Made by a program: the position numbers and the translations under genes
Part shown: in pieces, positions 1-6,624 of the stretch
Numbering within the stretch: position 1 is the first letter of the stretch
Layout: each line of letters starts with the position of its first letter
NCBI GenBank assembly: GCA_002011475.1
Contig: MTNP01000037.1
Location: forward strand, 1 to 33,189
Source of the DNA: Dehalococcoides sp. JdFR-54
GTDB taxonomy: Bacteria; Chloroflexota; Dehalococcoidia; JdFR-54
Direction of reading: 5' to 3'
DNA: 33,189 nt
The notes under the pieces: generated by a model
The model's database searches: none
What the model saw: only the letters and a program-made list of their open reading frames with translations
What the model was told of the DNA's origin: nothing

Positions 1-2
1 GG

Positions 3-293
3 GTGGGGGTGGAGGGGGAGGTGGCCAAGCTGCTGGGGCTCCAGCGCAGCCTGGAGGTCCAGCTCAAACCCCTGGGCTTCCCTGCCGAGGCCAGGGCCTT
101 TACCCCGCACCTCACTTTGGGGCGAGTCAGGGAGAGGGCCTCGGCCCAGGAGCAGCGGCAACTGGGGGAGATGGTGGCGGCCACCCAGTTTGGGACCGGC
201 TCCGACTTTGAGGTGACCTCGGTGTCCCTGATGAGGAGCCAGCTTACCCCCCAGGGGGCGATCTACAGCCTCATTTCGGAGATTGGTCTGTGA
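3..293 (+). CDS. thpR: RNA 2',3'-cyclic phosphodiesterase (ThpR / 2'-5' RNA ligase family), 3' part only
   Basis: This is the C-terminal part of a 2H-phosphoesterase; the start lies before the window. The visible 96 residues contain the second HxT motif of the family (PHLTLGR, about residues 35-41), followed by the usual pattern of a variable helix and a closing strand pair (FEVTSVSLMRSQLTPQGAIYSLI). ThpR family members open 2',3'-cyclic phosphates on RNA ends, or reversibly join 2'-5' linkages in vitro. The first HxT motif is outside the window, so catalytic competence cannot be judged. The gene ends seven bases before the -35 element of the next promoter. It is of interest that another RNA-end enzyme of the opposite activity (RtcA, which makes cyclic phosphates) is encoded about 19 kb away. 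Family assignment is firm; the substrate is unknown. Confidence 0.85.
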   Translation: MGVEGEVAKLLGLQRSLEVQLKPLGFPAEARAFTPHLTLGRVRERASAQEQRQLGEMVAATQFGTGSDFEVTSVSLMRSQLTPQGAIYSLISEIGL

Positions 294-299
294 GAGGCC

Positions 300-328
300 T
301 TGCCAATTCCCGGGGGTTAGGTTATACT
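300..328 (+). promoter_or_regulatory. Sigma70-type promoter for the zinc-ribbon gene
   Basis: TTGCCA (300-305), 17 bases, then TATACT (323-328). Transcription would begin near 335, leaving a short leader with a GGAGG Shine-Dalgarno (about 357-361) before the GTG at 373. Found by eye. Confidence 0.65.
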
Positions 329-372
329 AAGTTAACTTTATAACCCTAAATGGCTGGGAGGAGGGAAAAACC

Positions 373-582
373 GTGGACAACAGCTTCCCCAAATGTCAGA
401 AGTGCAACCAGGGCGACCTTGTGCCCCTATCCGACTTCGGCAGTCAAGGGGCGGCCATTCATTATAAGGCGTGGGTATGCACTAACCCCGATTGCGGGTA
501 CAACATCAAGATACGAAACGGAGACGTTTATCTAAACGAGCCCATCGTCAGCGGGGCATTACATAGCCCCCGCCCCCGCTAA
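373..582 (+). CDS. Small zinc-ribbon protein, function unknown
   Basis: This is a 69-residue protein with two cysteine pairs, CQKC near residue 9 and CTNPDC near residue 36, spaced as in a small zinc ribbon (CxxC-x24-CxxxxC). The rest is short and hydrophilic, without a membrane segment or signal peptide. The start is GTG at 373, chosen because a GGAGG Shine-Dalgarno lies about 11 bases upstream and a near-consensus promoter lies just before it. An overlapping frame from an ATG at 350 carries no recognisable motif. comF follows after 43 bases and may share the transcript, but its product is a phosphoribosyltransferase homologue with no obvious link to this protein. Plausible roles include an RNA- or protein-binding adaptor, but nothing in the sequence decides this. 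Confidence 0.7.
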   Translation: MDNSFPKCQKCNQGDLVPLSDFGSQGAAIHYKAWVCTNPDCGYNIKIRNGDVYLNEPIVSGALHSPRPR

Positions 583-625
583 CAGCCTCGGCATTCGCCC
601 TTTCCATCCCTGACCGGGGGCAAGC

Positions 626-1321
626 TTGTTCCAGCCTGGGAAGCGGCTTGGCCGGCTCATCTTGGAGCTTTTGTTCCCCAGCTCCTGTTTGGGCTGCGGC
701 CGGGGCGGTTCCCTTTTGTGTGTGGAATGTCAGGATTCCCTACCTCGGATCCAGCCCCCGTTATGTAGGCGCTGTGGCCTGCCCCTGCCCCAGGATACCA
801 CCTGCTGGGGGTGCCGGGAGTGGCGGGACCTGGACGGGTTAAGGTCGGTGTTTCGCTTTGAGGGGCTGGTGCGCCAGGCAATTCACAAGCTGAAATATGA
901 AAATCTGAAGGCCCTGGCCCGGCCCCTGGCTGAGCTTTTGGCCAGCTATATGAGCGATAACCCTATGCCCGCGGAACTGATGATGGCTGTGCCCTTGCAC
1001 CCCCGTCGGCTCCGGGAGCGCGGCTACAACCAGTCGGCCCTGGTAACCAGGGAATTGGGCCGACTTTTGCCCTTGCCGGTGGCGGAGGGGGTGCTGGTGC
1101 GGCGCCGCCACACCTCGCCCCAGGCCAAGGCGGACAGCGCCGAGATGCGCCGGCGCAATGTAGCCCAGGCCTTTGAGTGTCGGGAGGGACTGCGGGGCCA
1201 GCGAGTGTTGCTCGTGGACGACGTTTGTACCACAGGGGCTACCCTGGAGTCCTGTGCTGCCGCCCTCAAGGCGGGCGGTGCTCCCTCGGTGTGGGCCTTG
1301 ACTATAGCTAGGGAGTTATAG
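626..1321 (+). CDS. comF: ComF family protein (phosphoribosyltransferase-like, competence related)
   Basis: The 231-residue product has the full ComF layout. An N-terminal double zinc-binding region has CLGC at 21-24, CVEC at 32-35, CRRC at 47-50 and CWGC at 60-63. The C-terminal phosphoribosyltransferase fold contains the PRPP loop VLLVDDVCTTGATL at about 195-208. The conserved VPLHPRRLRERGYNQS segment lies in the middle. ComF proteins are cytosolic and are needed for DNA uptake in some transformable bacteria, where they interact with the DNA translocation helicase; their enzymatic reaction is not established. No other competence gene is visible here, so a competence role is inferred only from the family. 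The start is TTG at 626, with a G-rich Shine-Dalgarno-like stretch five bases upstream; no ATG or GTG keeps the first zinc motif. Length is normal for the family. Confidence 0.9.
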   Translation: MFQPGKRLGRLILELLFPSSCLGCGRGGSLLCVECQDSLPRIQPPLCRRCGLPLPQDTTCWGCREWRDLDGLRSVFRFEGLVRQAIHKLKYENLKALARPLAELLASYMSDNPMPAELMMAVPLHPRRLRERGYNQSALVTRELGRLLPLPVAEGVLVRRRHTSPQAKADSAEMRRRNVAQAFECREGLRGQRVLLVDDVCTTGATLESCAAALKAGGAPSVWALTIAREL

Positions 1322-1380
1322 GCCACCGGGGGTGAGGATATGTGCCCGCCGCTTGGCGAATGGTTTGTGAATATTATTAC

Positions 1381-1409
1381 TTGACAGCCCAGGCTCAGGT
1401 GCCTAGAAT
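1381..1409 (+). promoter_or_regulatory. Sigma70-type promoter for cooS
   Basis: Perfect -35 TTGACA (1381-1386), 17 bases, -10 TAGAAT (1404-1409). It lies 48 bases before the cooS ATG and 59 bases after comF, so cooS is probably transcribed on its own. Confidence 0.75.
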
Positions 1410-1457
1410 TAGGGACGGCCTATGGCACCTGAAGGACTAGCAAAAGGTAGGTGACAG

Positions 1458-3422
1458 ATGACGGAACGAAAAAGCTTCGATCCAGCCACCACTGAGATGT
1501 TGGAGGTAGCCCAGGCCAGGGGGGTGAGCACCCCCTTTGACCGGGCTGAGACCACCAAACCCTGCCCTATTGGCCACGACGGCAGTTGTTGTAAACATTG
1601 CTTTATGGGTCCCTGTCGATTGGTGGGCAAGACCACCATGGGGGTTTGCGGCGCCACCGCGGAGACAGTGGTGGCTCGCAATCTGGGCCGGGCCGTGGCT
1701 GCGGGGTCAGCCGCCCACGGCGACCATGGTCGCAATATGGCCCTTACCCTCCTGGCCGTGGCCCACGGCGAGGCCAAGGACTACCAGATCAAGGACGAGA
1801 GGAAGCTATATCGGGTGGCTGGCTTTCTGGGCGTGGACACCGCAGGGCGCTCCATTCAGGAGATAGGCGCCGATGTGGCTCAGGTGGCCCTGGATGAGTT
1901 CGGCCGCCAGGAGGGGGAGCTCATCTATCTGAAACGGGCCCCCCAGAAGCGCCAGGAGCTGTGGCGCCGCACCAATCTGGCACCCCGGGGCATCGACCGC
2001 GAGGTGGTGGAGATGATGCACCGCACCAATATGGGCACCGACCAGGATGCTGAGCATATCCTGCACCATGCCCTGAGGTGTGCCCTGGCCGATGGCTGGG
2101 GGGGCTCTATGCTGGCCACCGACCTCAGCGATATCCTGTTCGGCACCCCGGGCCCGCTGGCTGCCCCGGGCAACTACGGGGTCCTTAAGGAGGACGAGGT
2201 TAATATCGTCATCCACGGCCATGAGCCCACGGTGCCCGAGGCCATGGTGGTGATGGTGAATGACCCGGAGCTTATAGAGTATGCCAGGTCGAAGGGGGCC
2301 AAGGGCATAAACCTGGTGGGCATGTGCTGCAGCGGCAACGAGATCCTGATGCGGCACGGCATCCCGGTGGCCGGCAATTTCCTGCAGCAGGAGCTGGCCA
2401 TCGCCACCGGCGCTGTGGAGGCCATGGTGGTGGACTACCAGTGCATTATGCAGGGCGTGGTCCAGGCCGCCAGGCAGTTCCATACCCAGGTGATCACCAC
2501 CTCGCCCAAGGTAAAGATAGAAGGGGCGATGCACATCGAGTTCGACGAGCGCCGGGCCAACGAGCTGGCCAAGCTCATCATCCGCACCGCCATCGACGCC
2601 TTCCCCAACCGGAAGGAGGTCCAAATTCCCGATGTCAGGGACCAGGTGGTGGTGGGCTTCTCCCATGAGTATCTGGCCTATATGCAGGGCGGCTTCTACC
2701 GGGAGTCCTTCCGCCCCCTCAACGATAATATCAGGAATGGCCGAATCAGGGGCGCTGCCGGTGTGGTGGGCTGCAACAATGCCCACACCACCCATGACCT
2801 GTCCCACATCAGCATCGTCAAGGAGCTCATCAAGAACGATGTGGTGGTGGTGACCACCGGCTGCGACGCCGTGGCCTGCGCCAAATACGGCCTGCTCACC
2901 CCGGAGGTGATGGAATACGCTGGCCCCGGGCTCAGGGAGGTGTGTGAGACCATAGGGGTGCCGCCGGTGCTCCATATGGGCTCCTGTGTGGATAACACCC
3001 GTATCCTCACGGTGCTCACCCAAATGGCCACCGAGGGCGGTCTGGGCGAGGACATCAGCGACCTGCCGGCGGTGGGCATTGCCCCGGAGTGGATGTCGGA
3101 GAAGGCCCTGGGCATCGGCTGCTACTTTGTGGCCTCCGGTTGCTATGTGCTCTTTGGCGTGGGCAGTCCGGTGGCCGGCAGCCCCGAGGTGCAGAGGCTG
3201 ATCAGCCAGGGCTGGGAGGAGCTATGCGGCGGCAAGCTGGAGTTCGAGCCCGACTGGAGGAAGATCGTGGAGAAGGCGCTGGCCCACATCGATGCCAAGC
3301 GGGCTGCCCTCAAGCTGGATGCCTATGATCCCAGGCGCTATGCCCGGAGCCAGACCTACCTCCCCGGCGACTATGCCAGTTGGGAGGATTTCCGCGCCGG
3401 CAAGTATAGCCTGAAAGGCTGA
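1458..3422 (+). CDS. cooS: Anaerobic carbon monoxide dehydrogenase, catalytic subunit (CooS)
   Basis: This 654-residue protein is a monofunctional Ni-Fe-S CODH, which interconverts CO and CO2 with electrons passed to ferredoxin. By-eye comparison with Carboxydothermus CODH-II places the D-cluster cysteines at 36 and 44, the B-cluster cysteines at 45, 48, 53 and 64, and C-cluster ligands in HGHEP (253-257), C291, C329, C439, C469 and C510. The lysine region near the active site (WMSEKALGIG) is also present. All metal ligands therefore appear intact. The ATG at 1458 follows an AGGTAGGTG Shine-Dalgarno. The gene has its own consensus promoter and a strong terminator, and no acetyl-CoA synthase, CooF or nickel-insertion ATPase gene is adjacent. 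The neighbouring P-loop gene (3653) is a ParA, not CooC. Physiological direction cannot be told from sequence. Confidence 0.97.
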   Translation: MTERKSFDPATTEMLEVAQARGVSTPFDRAETTKPCPIGHDGSCCKHCFMGPCRLVGKTTMGVCGATAETVVARNLGRAVAAGSAAHGDHGRNMALTLLAVAHGEAKDYQIKDERKLYRVAGFLGVDTAGRSIQEIGADVAQVALDEFGRQEGELIYLKRAPQKRQELWRRTNLAPRGIDREVVEMMHRTNMGTDQDAEHILHHALRCALADGWGGSMLATDLSDILFGTPGPLAAPGNYGVLKEDEVNIVIHGHEPTVPEAMVVMVNDPELIEYARSKGAKGINLVGMCCSGNEILMRHGIPVAGNFLQQELAIATGAVEAMVVDYQCIMQGVVQAARQFHTQVITTSPKVKIEGAMHIEFDERRANELAKLIIRTAIDAFPNRKEVQIPDVRDQVVVGFSHEYLAYMQGGFYRESFRPLNDNIRNGRIRGAAGVVGCNNAHTTHDLSHISIVKELIKNDVVVVTTGCDAVACAKYGLLTPEVMEYAGPGLREVCETIGVPPVLHMGSCVDNTRILTVLTQMATEGGLGEDISDLPAVGIAPEWMSEKALGIGCYFVASGCYVLFGVGSPVAGSPEVQRLISQGWEELCGGKLEFEPDWRKIVEKALAHIDAKRAALKLDAYDPRRYARSQTYLPGDYASWEDFRAGKYSLKG

Positions 3423-3485
3423 GCCTTTTCGACCTGGCTGTCTATCTTGGCTGAAGTGCCCATAGCTATTGGTATACTCGCCCTT

Positions 3486-3520
3486 AATCCCCTCTCCCAC
3501 TAGGAGAGGGGATTATTTTT
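3486..3520 (+). terminator. Rho-independent terminator of cooS
   Basis: A perfect 12-bp stem AATCCCCTCTCC (3486-3497) pairs with GGAGAGGGGATT (3503-3514) across a five-base loop. ATTTTT follows directly. It starts 64 bases after the cooS stop. Confidence 0.9.
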
Positions 3521-3594
3521 GGGTTTCGCCCCCTTCAACGCCCCGATAGCAATAGTTCATTATTAGGGAGACCGGCGCCCGGGTCGAAAAAGGC

Positions 3595-3613
3595 TTGACA
3601 GCCGTGATATAAT
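3595..3613 (+). promoter_or_regulatory. Extended -10 promoter for parA
   Basis: TGA followed by a perfect TATAAT (3605-3613) forms an extended -10 element, which can act without a good -35. A TTGACA at 3595-3600 is only seven bases from this -10, so it cannot be its -35; it might serve a weaker start further on. The parA ATG is 40 bases downstream. Confidence 0.55.
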
Positions 3614-3652
3614 GCTGGTAAACAAGTAGTTTGTTATACCAGTACACCAGCA

Positions 3653-4447
3653 ATGGCTAGAACGATAGCGGTGGCTAACCAGAAGGGCGGGGTGGGCAAG
3701 ACCACCACCGTCGTCTCCCTGGGCGCCGGGCTGGCGGAGTTAGGGGCCAGGGTGCTCTTGGTGGATATGGACCCGCAGGGGGCCCTATCCCTGGCCCTTG
3801 GGGTTCGGCTGGCGGAGATGAGGGCCACCATGTATGATGTGCTCAGGGAGGAGAAGACCCCCATAACCGATATCCTGCTGCCTACCCCCATAGGCTGCGA
3901 CCTGGCCCCCAGCAACATAAACCTGGCCGGGGCGGAGCTGGAACTGGTTTCGGAGCCGGGCCGGGAGTTTGTGCTCAAAAGCAAGCTATCGCCGGTGACG
4001 GCAAGGTACGATTATGTCCTTATCGACTGCCCCCCCTCCCTGGGGCTGCTCACCCTGAATGCCCTGACCGCTGCCAGCGAGGTGCTCATCCCGGTGCAGT
4101 CACAGTATCTGGCGCTGCGGGGGATGGAGCTTTTACTGGCTACCATAGCCAAGGTCAAGGACAGGCTCAACCCAGGCCTGGGGGTGCTGGGCATGTTGCC
4201 CACCTTCTTCGATGGGCGCACCCGCCATGCCCGGGAGGTGGTCGAGGAGTTGAGGCGCCTTTATGGGGAGATGGTGGTGGGGATAACCGTCCCCACCACC
4301 ATCAAGTTCGCCGATACCAGCACCGCTGCGGAGTCCATCCTTAGCTTTAGCAGCTCTTCCCCAGGGGCCCAGGCCTACCGACAGTTGGCGAAAGAGGTGA
4401 GAGATGGCGAGAAGGCTGAGCGTGGGTCAGCGGTTGGCCCAAGATAG
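3653..4447 (+). CDS. parA: ParA family ATPase (chromosome or cargo partitioning)
   Basis: The 264-residue protein begins with the deviant Walker A motif KGGVGKTT at 11-18, followed by VDMDPQG near 39-45 (Walker A') and VLIDCPPSLG near 122-131 (Walker B). This is the Soj/ParA group of P-loop ATPases, which bind DNA nonspecifically as ATP dimers and position chromosomes, plasmids or large protein assemblies. The NQKGGVGKT and DPQG signatures separate it from CooC/MinD-type nickel-insertion ATPases, even though cooS is the upstream gene. Its 3' end overlaps the next gene by 44 bases. No ParB homologue and no recognisable parS palindrome is in the window, so it may be an orphan ParA rather than the main chromosome-segregation one. 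The ATG at 3653 lacks a clear Shine-Dalgarno. Confidence 0.92.
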   Translation: MARTIAVANQKGGVGKTTTVVSLGAGLAELGARVLLVDMDPQGALSLALGVRLAEMRATMYDVLREEKTPITDILLPTPIGCDLAPSNINLAGAELELVSEPGREFVLKSKLSPVTARYDYVLIDCPPSLGLLTLNALTAASEVLIPVQSQYLALRGMELLLATIAKVKDRLNPGLGVLGMLPTFFDGRTRHAREVVEELRRLYGEMVVGITVPTTIKFADTSTAAESILSFSSSSPGAQAYRQLAKEVRDGEKAERGSAVGPR

Positions 4448-4730
4448 GCAGGTGGAGAAGCGGGGGGTGGAGGCCCTGTTTGCCGGGGCCCCGGCGCCCC
4501 AGGCCGTGGCCGCCAAGCGCTTTGAGAAGGCTACCTTCTATTTCGAGGCCGGGGACCTGAACGCCCTGGAGCAACTATGGCTGGAACTGATGAGGCAGGG
4601 CCTGCGCTGTAATAAATCGGAGATCATGAGCGCCTTTCTCAAACTGGGCTTGGAGGGGCACGCCCGCAATCCAGAGCAAAGCCCCCTGCTGGGCTACCTG
4701 GGCGGCAAGCGCCGCCGCCTCTCCGGTTGA
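4404..4730 (+). CDS. Small basic protein overlapping parA, possible ribbon-helix-helix partner
   Basis: This 108-residue protein of unknown family is read from an ATG at 4404, 44 bases inside the parA reading frame, so translation is probably coupled to ParA. A GAAAGAGGTGAGAG stretch just upstream supplies a Shine-Dalgarno. Residues 1-30 are rich in Arg and Gln, and the last residues (GGKRRRLSG) are strongly basic. The central part, KATFYFEAGDLNALEQLWLE followed by LRCNKSEIMSAFLKLGLE, has a short strand followed by two helices, which resembles a ribbon-helix-helix DNA-binding fold. Such small proteins often act as the partner or autoregulator of an orphan ParA. That role is inferred from position and shape only; no homologue is recognised with certainty. 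Confidence 0.75.
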   Translation: MARRLSVGQRLAQDRQVEKRGVEALFAGAPAPQAVAAKRFEKATFYFEAGDLNALEQLWLELMRQGLRCNKSEIMSAFLKLGLEGHARNPEQSPLLGYLGGKRRRLSG

Positions 4731-4779
4731 CCTCATACCGGTTCCTGAGCTGCCTTTATAGATGGGGTTTCTCAGACCT

Positions 4780-6624
4780 TCAACCCGGCCCGGGTGGGCT
4801 TGAGCCTGTCTGCTTCTCGGGTACGGTTTCCTCTTTGGGCTTGCTGGGGAGGCGCTCTATGAGTTCGTCCACCCCCCGCCCCATAAGGTATTGGAGCTGG
4901 GCCCACTGCTTGGAGATGGCACTGCGGATGAGGGGGCCCCGCTGCCCAAAGCGGCGGAATTTCTGATAGCGGGCCTTGGTCAGCTTGTCCGGGCTCTGGG
5001 ACTGGAGCTCCAGGAGCTGAGCCAGGAGATACTTCTTGAGCAGGCGGGCAGCCTCATCGGGGTCGGTATGGGCACCGCCCTCGGGTTCGGGGATGACCAG
5101 GTCCACCACCCCCAGCTCCCGGCAGTCGTGGGCGGTGAGCTTCAGGGAGGGGGCTATCTCAGCGGCCCGCCGGGGTTCCCGATACAGGATAGTGGCCGCC
5201 CGCTCCGGGGCGACTACATAGTAGATAGCGTTTTCCAGCATCAGGATCCGGTCGGCCACGCCCAGGGCCAGGGCGCCCTCGCTGCCGCCCTCGCCGATGA
5301 GCACCGCCAGCACAGGGCAGGGGAGGTTGGACATAAGGGCCATGCAGTTGGCGATGGCGTTGCCTATGCCCCGCTCCTCGGACTCCAGCCCGGGGAAGGC
5401 CCCCGGGGTGTCGATGAAGGTGATCAGGGGGAGCTGGAACTTGGCGGCCAGTCTCATGGCCCGCTGCGCCTTGCGGAAGCCCTCGGGGTAAGCCCGGCCC
5501 TGGTTTCGCCCCCTCTCGTCGGGCCGCCCCCGCTCCTCGGCTATCACCACCACCGCCTCGCCGCTGATATCGGCCAGCCCGCACACTATAGCCTGGTCAT
5601 CGCCGCACACCCGGTCGCCGTGAATCTCCACAAAGCTGGAGCTGATTCGGGCGATATAGTCCAGGGCCGTGGGCCGCTCTTGATGACGGGCCAGTTGCAC
5701 CGCCTGCCATGCCGTCCCCCGAGGTCGCTCCACCAGCTCAAAGAGGCGGCCCTTTTTGACCAGGGTGAGCCGGTAGCGGGAGGAGAGGAGGTCGAGGAGG
5801 ACGGAAAGGAGATGGCGCAGCTGGGTGCGGTCCACTATGAGGTCGAGGAGGCCATGGGCCAAATGGGATTCGGCGGTATGGGCATCTGGGGGCAGGGGCT
5901 TGGCGGTGACCTTCTCCACCACGGTGAAGGGGGCCAGGCCCACAATGGCGCCGGGCTCGGCGATGATGATATCAGCCAGGTTGGCGAAACTGGCATAGGC
6001 CTCCCCGGTGGTGGGGCTGGCCAGCACCGAGATGAAGGGTATCCCCTTGGGATGGAGTCGCCGGGCGGCGGCGGCGGTCTTGCCCATCTGCATCAGGGAG
6101 AGCACCCCCTCCTGGATCCGAGCGCCGCCACTGCTCACCACGGTGATAATGGGCAGCTTTTTCCTGAGGGCCAGCTCAAAGGCCAGGGCCAGTTTCTCCC
6201 CCACCACGCAGCTCAGGCTGCCCCCCAAGAAGCCAAAATCGAGGATGGCCAGGACCGCAGGATTGCCCCCAATGCGGCAGGTCCCGGTGACCACCGCCTC
6301 CCTGAGTCCGGTGCGGTGCTGGGCCTGCACCAATCGCTGCCGGTAGGGCACCCGCTCCGAAAAGGACAAGGGGTCCAGAAAGGGCAGGAAACGGTTCACC
6401 TCCTTGAAGCTGCCGGGGTCGGCCAGGAGCTCCAGGCGCTGCTGGGCGGGGAGGCTGAAGTGAAAGCGGCAGTTGGGACAAATGGCGTAGTGCTGATAAA
6501 GCTCCGAACCGGATACGGCTGTGCCGCAGGCAAGGCAGAGGTTCTGCTCGCCGATCAATTCCAGGTCGGCGTCGCTCGCCTCGCTGGCCGAAGGTTTGAC
6601 CGGGTAGCTATGCGGTGTGCTCAT
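4780..6624 (-). CDS. accDA: Acetyl-CoA carboxylase carboxyltransferase, fused beta (AccD) and alpha (AccA) subunits
   Basis: One 614-residue chain carries both carboxyltransferase subunits, normally separate proteins in bacteria. The N-terminal half is AccD-like, with a zinc site CLAC (30-33) and CPNC (49-52) and the oxyanion-hole region SGGARIQEGVLSLMQM. The C-terminal half is AccA-like, with GRNQGRAYPEGFRKAQRAMRLA, FIDTPGAFPGLESEERG and GEGGSEGALALGVADRI. The join falls near residue 300. The enzyme transfers the carboxyl group from biotin to acetyl-CoA to make malonyl-CoA for fatty acids. The ATG overlaps the ftsK stop by four bases (ATGA), giving coupled translation at the end of a udg-rnj-ftsK-accDA run. 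No biotin carboxylase or biotin-carrier gene is nearby. The fusion could instead act on another acyl-CoA, but the AccD/AccA motifs argue for acetyl-CoA. Confidence 0.93.
   Translation of the reverse strand: MSTPHSYPVKPSASEASDADLELIGEQNLCLACGTAVSGSELYQHYAICPNCRFHFSLPAQQRLELLADPGSFKEVNRFLPFLDPLSFSERVPYRQRLVQAQHRTGLREAVVTGTCRIGGNPAVLAILDFGFLGGSLSCVVGEKLALAFELALRKKLPIITVVSSGGARIQEGVLSLMQMGKTAAAARRLHPKGIPFISVLASPTTGEAYASFANLADIIIAEPGAIVGLAPFTVVEKVTAKPLPPDAHTAESHLAHGLLDLIVDRTQLRHLLSVLLDLLSSRYRLTLVKKGRLFELVERPRGTAWQAVQLARHQERPTALDYIARISSSFVEIHGDRVCGDDQAIVCGLADISGEAVVVIAEERGRPDERGRNQGRAYPEGFRKAQRAMRLAAKFQLPLITFIDTPGAFPGLESEERGIGNAIANCMALMSNLPCPVLAVLIGEGGSEGALALGVADRILMLENAIYYVVAPERAATILYREPRRAAEIAPSLKLTAHDCRELGVVDLVIPEPEGGAHTDPDEAARLLKKYLLAQLLELQSQSPDKLTKARYQKFRRFGQRGPLIRSAISKQWAQLQYLMGRGVDELIERLPSKPKEETVPEKQTGSSPPGPG

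Noticed and set aside
1806-3023. Long open frame antisense to cooS (about 400 codons)
   Set aside because: It is His/Gly/Val-rich with no motif, and cooS on the plus strand has full family conservation. This is a normal by-product of GC-rich coding sequence.
3595-3600. TTGACA as the -35 partner of the TATAAT at 3608
   Set aside because: Only seven bases separate them; a working pair needs about 16-18.
3653-4447. CooC (nickel-insertion ATPase) as an identity for the P-loop gene next to cooS
   Set aside because: The NQKGGVGKTT and VDMDPQG motifs and the overlapping small gene fit ParA. A terminator and a new promoter separate it from cooS.
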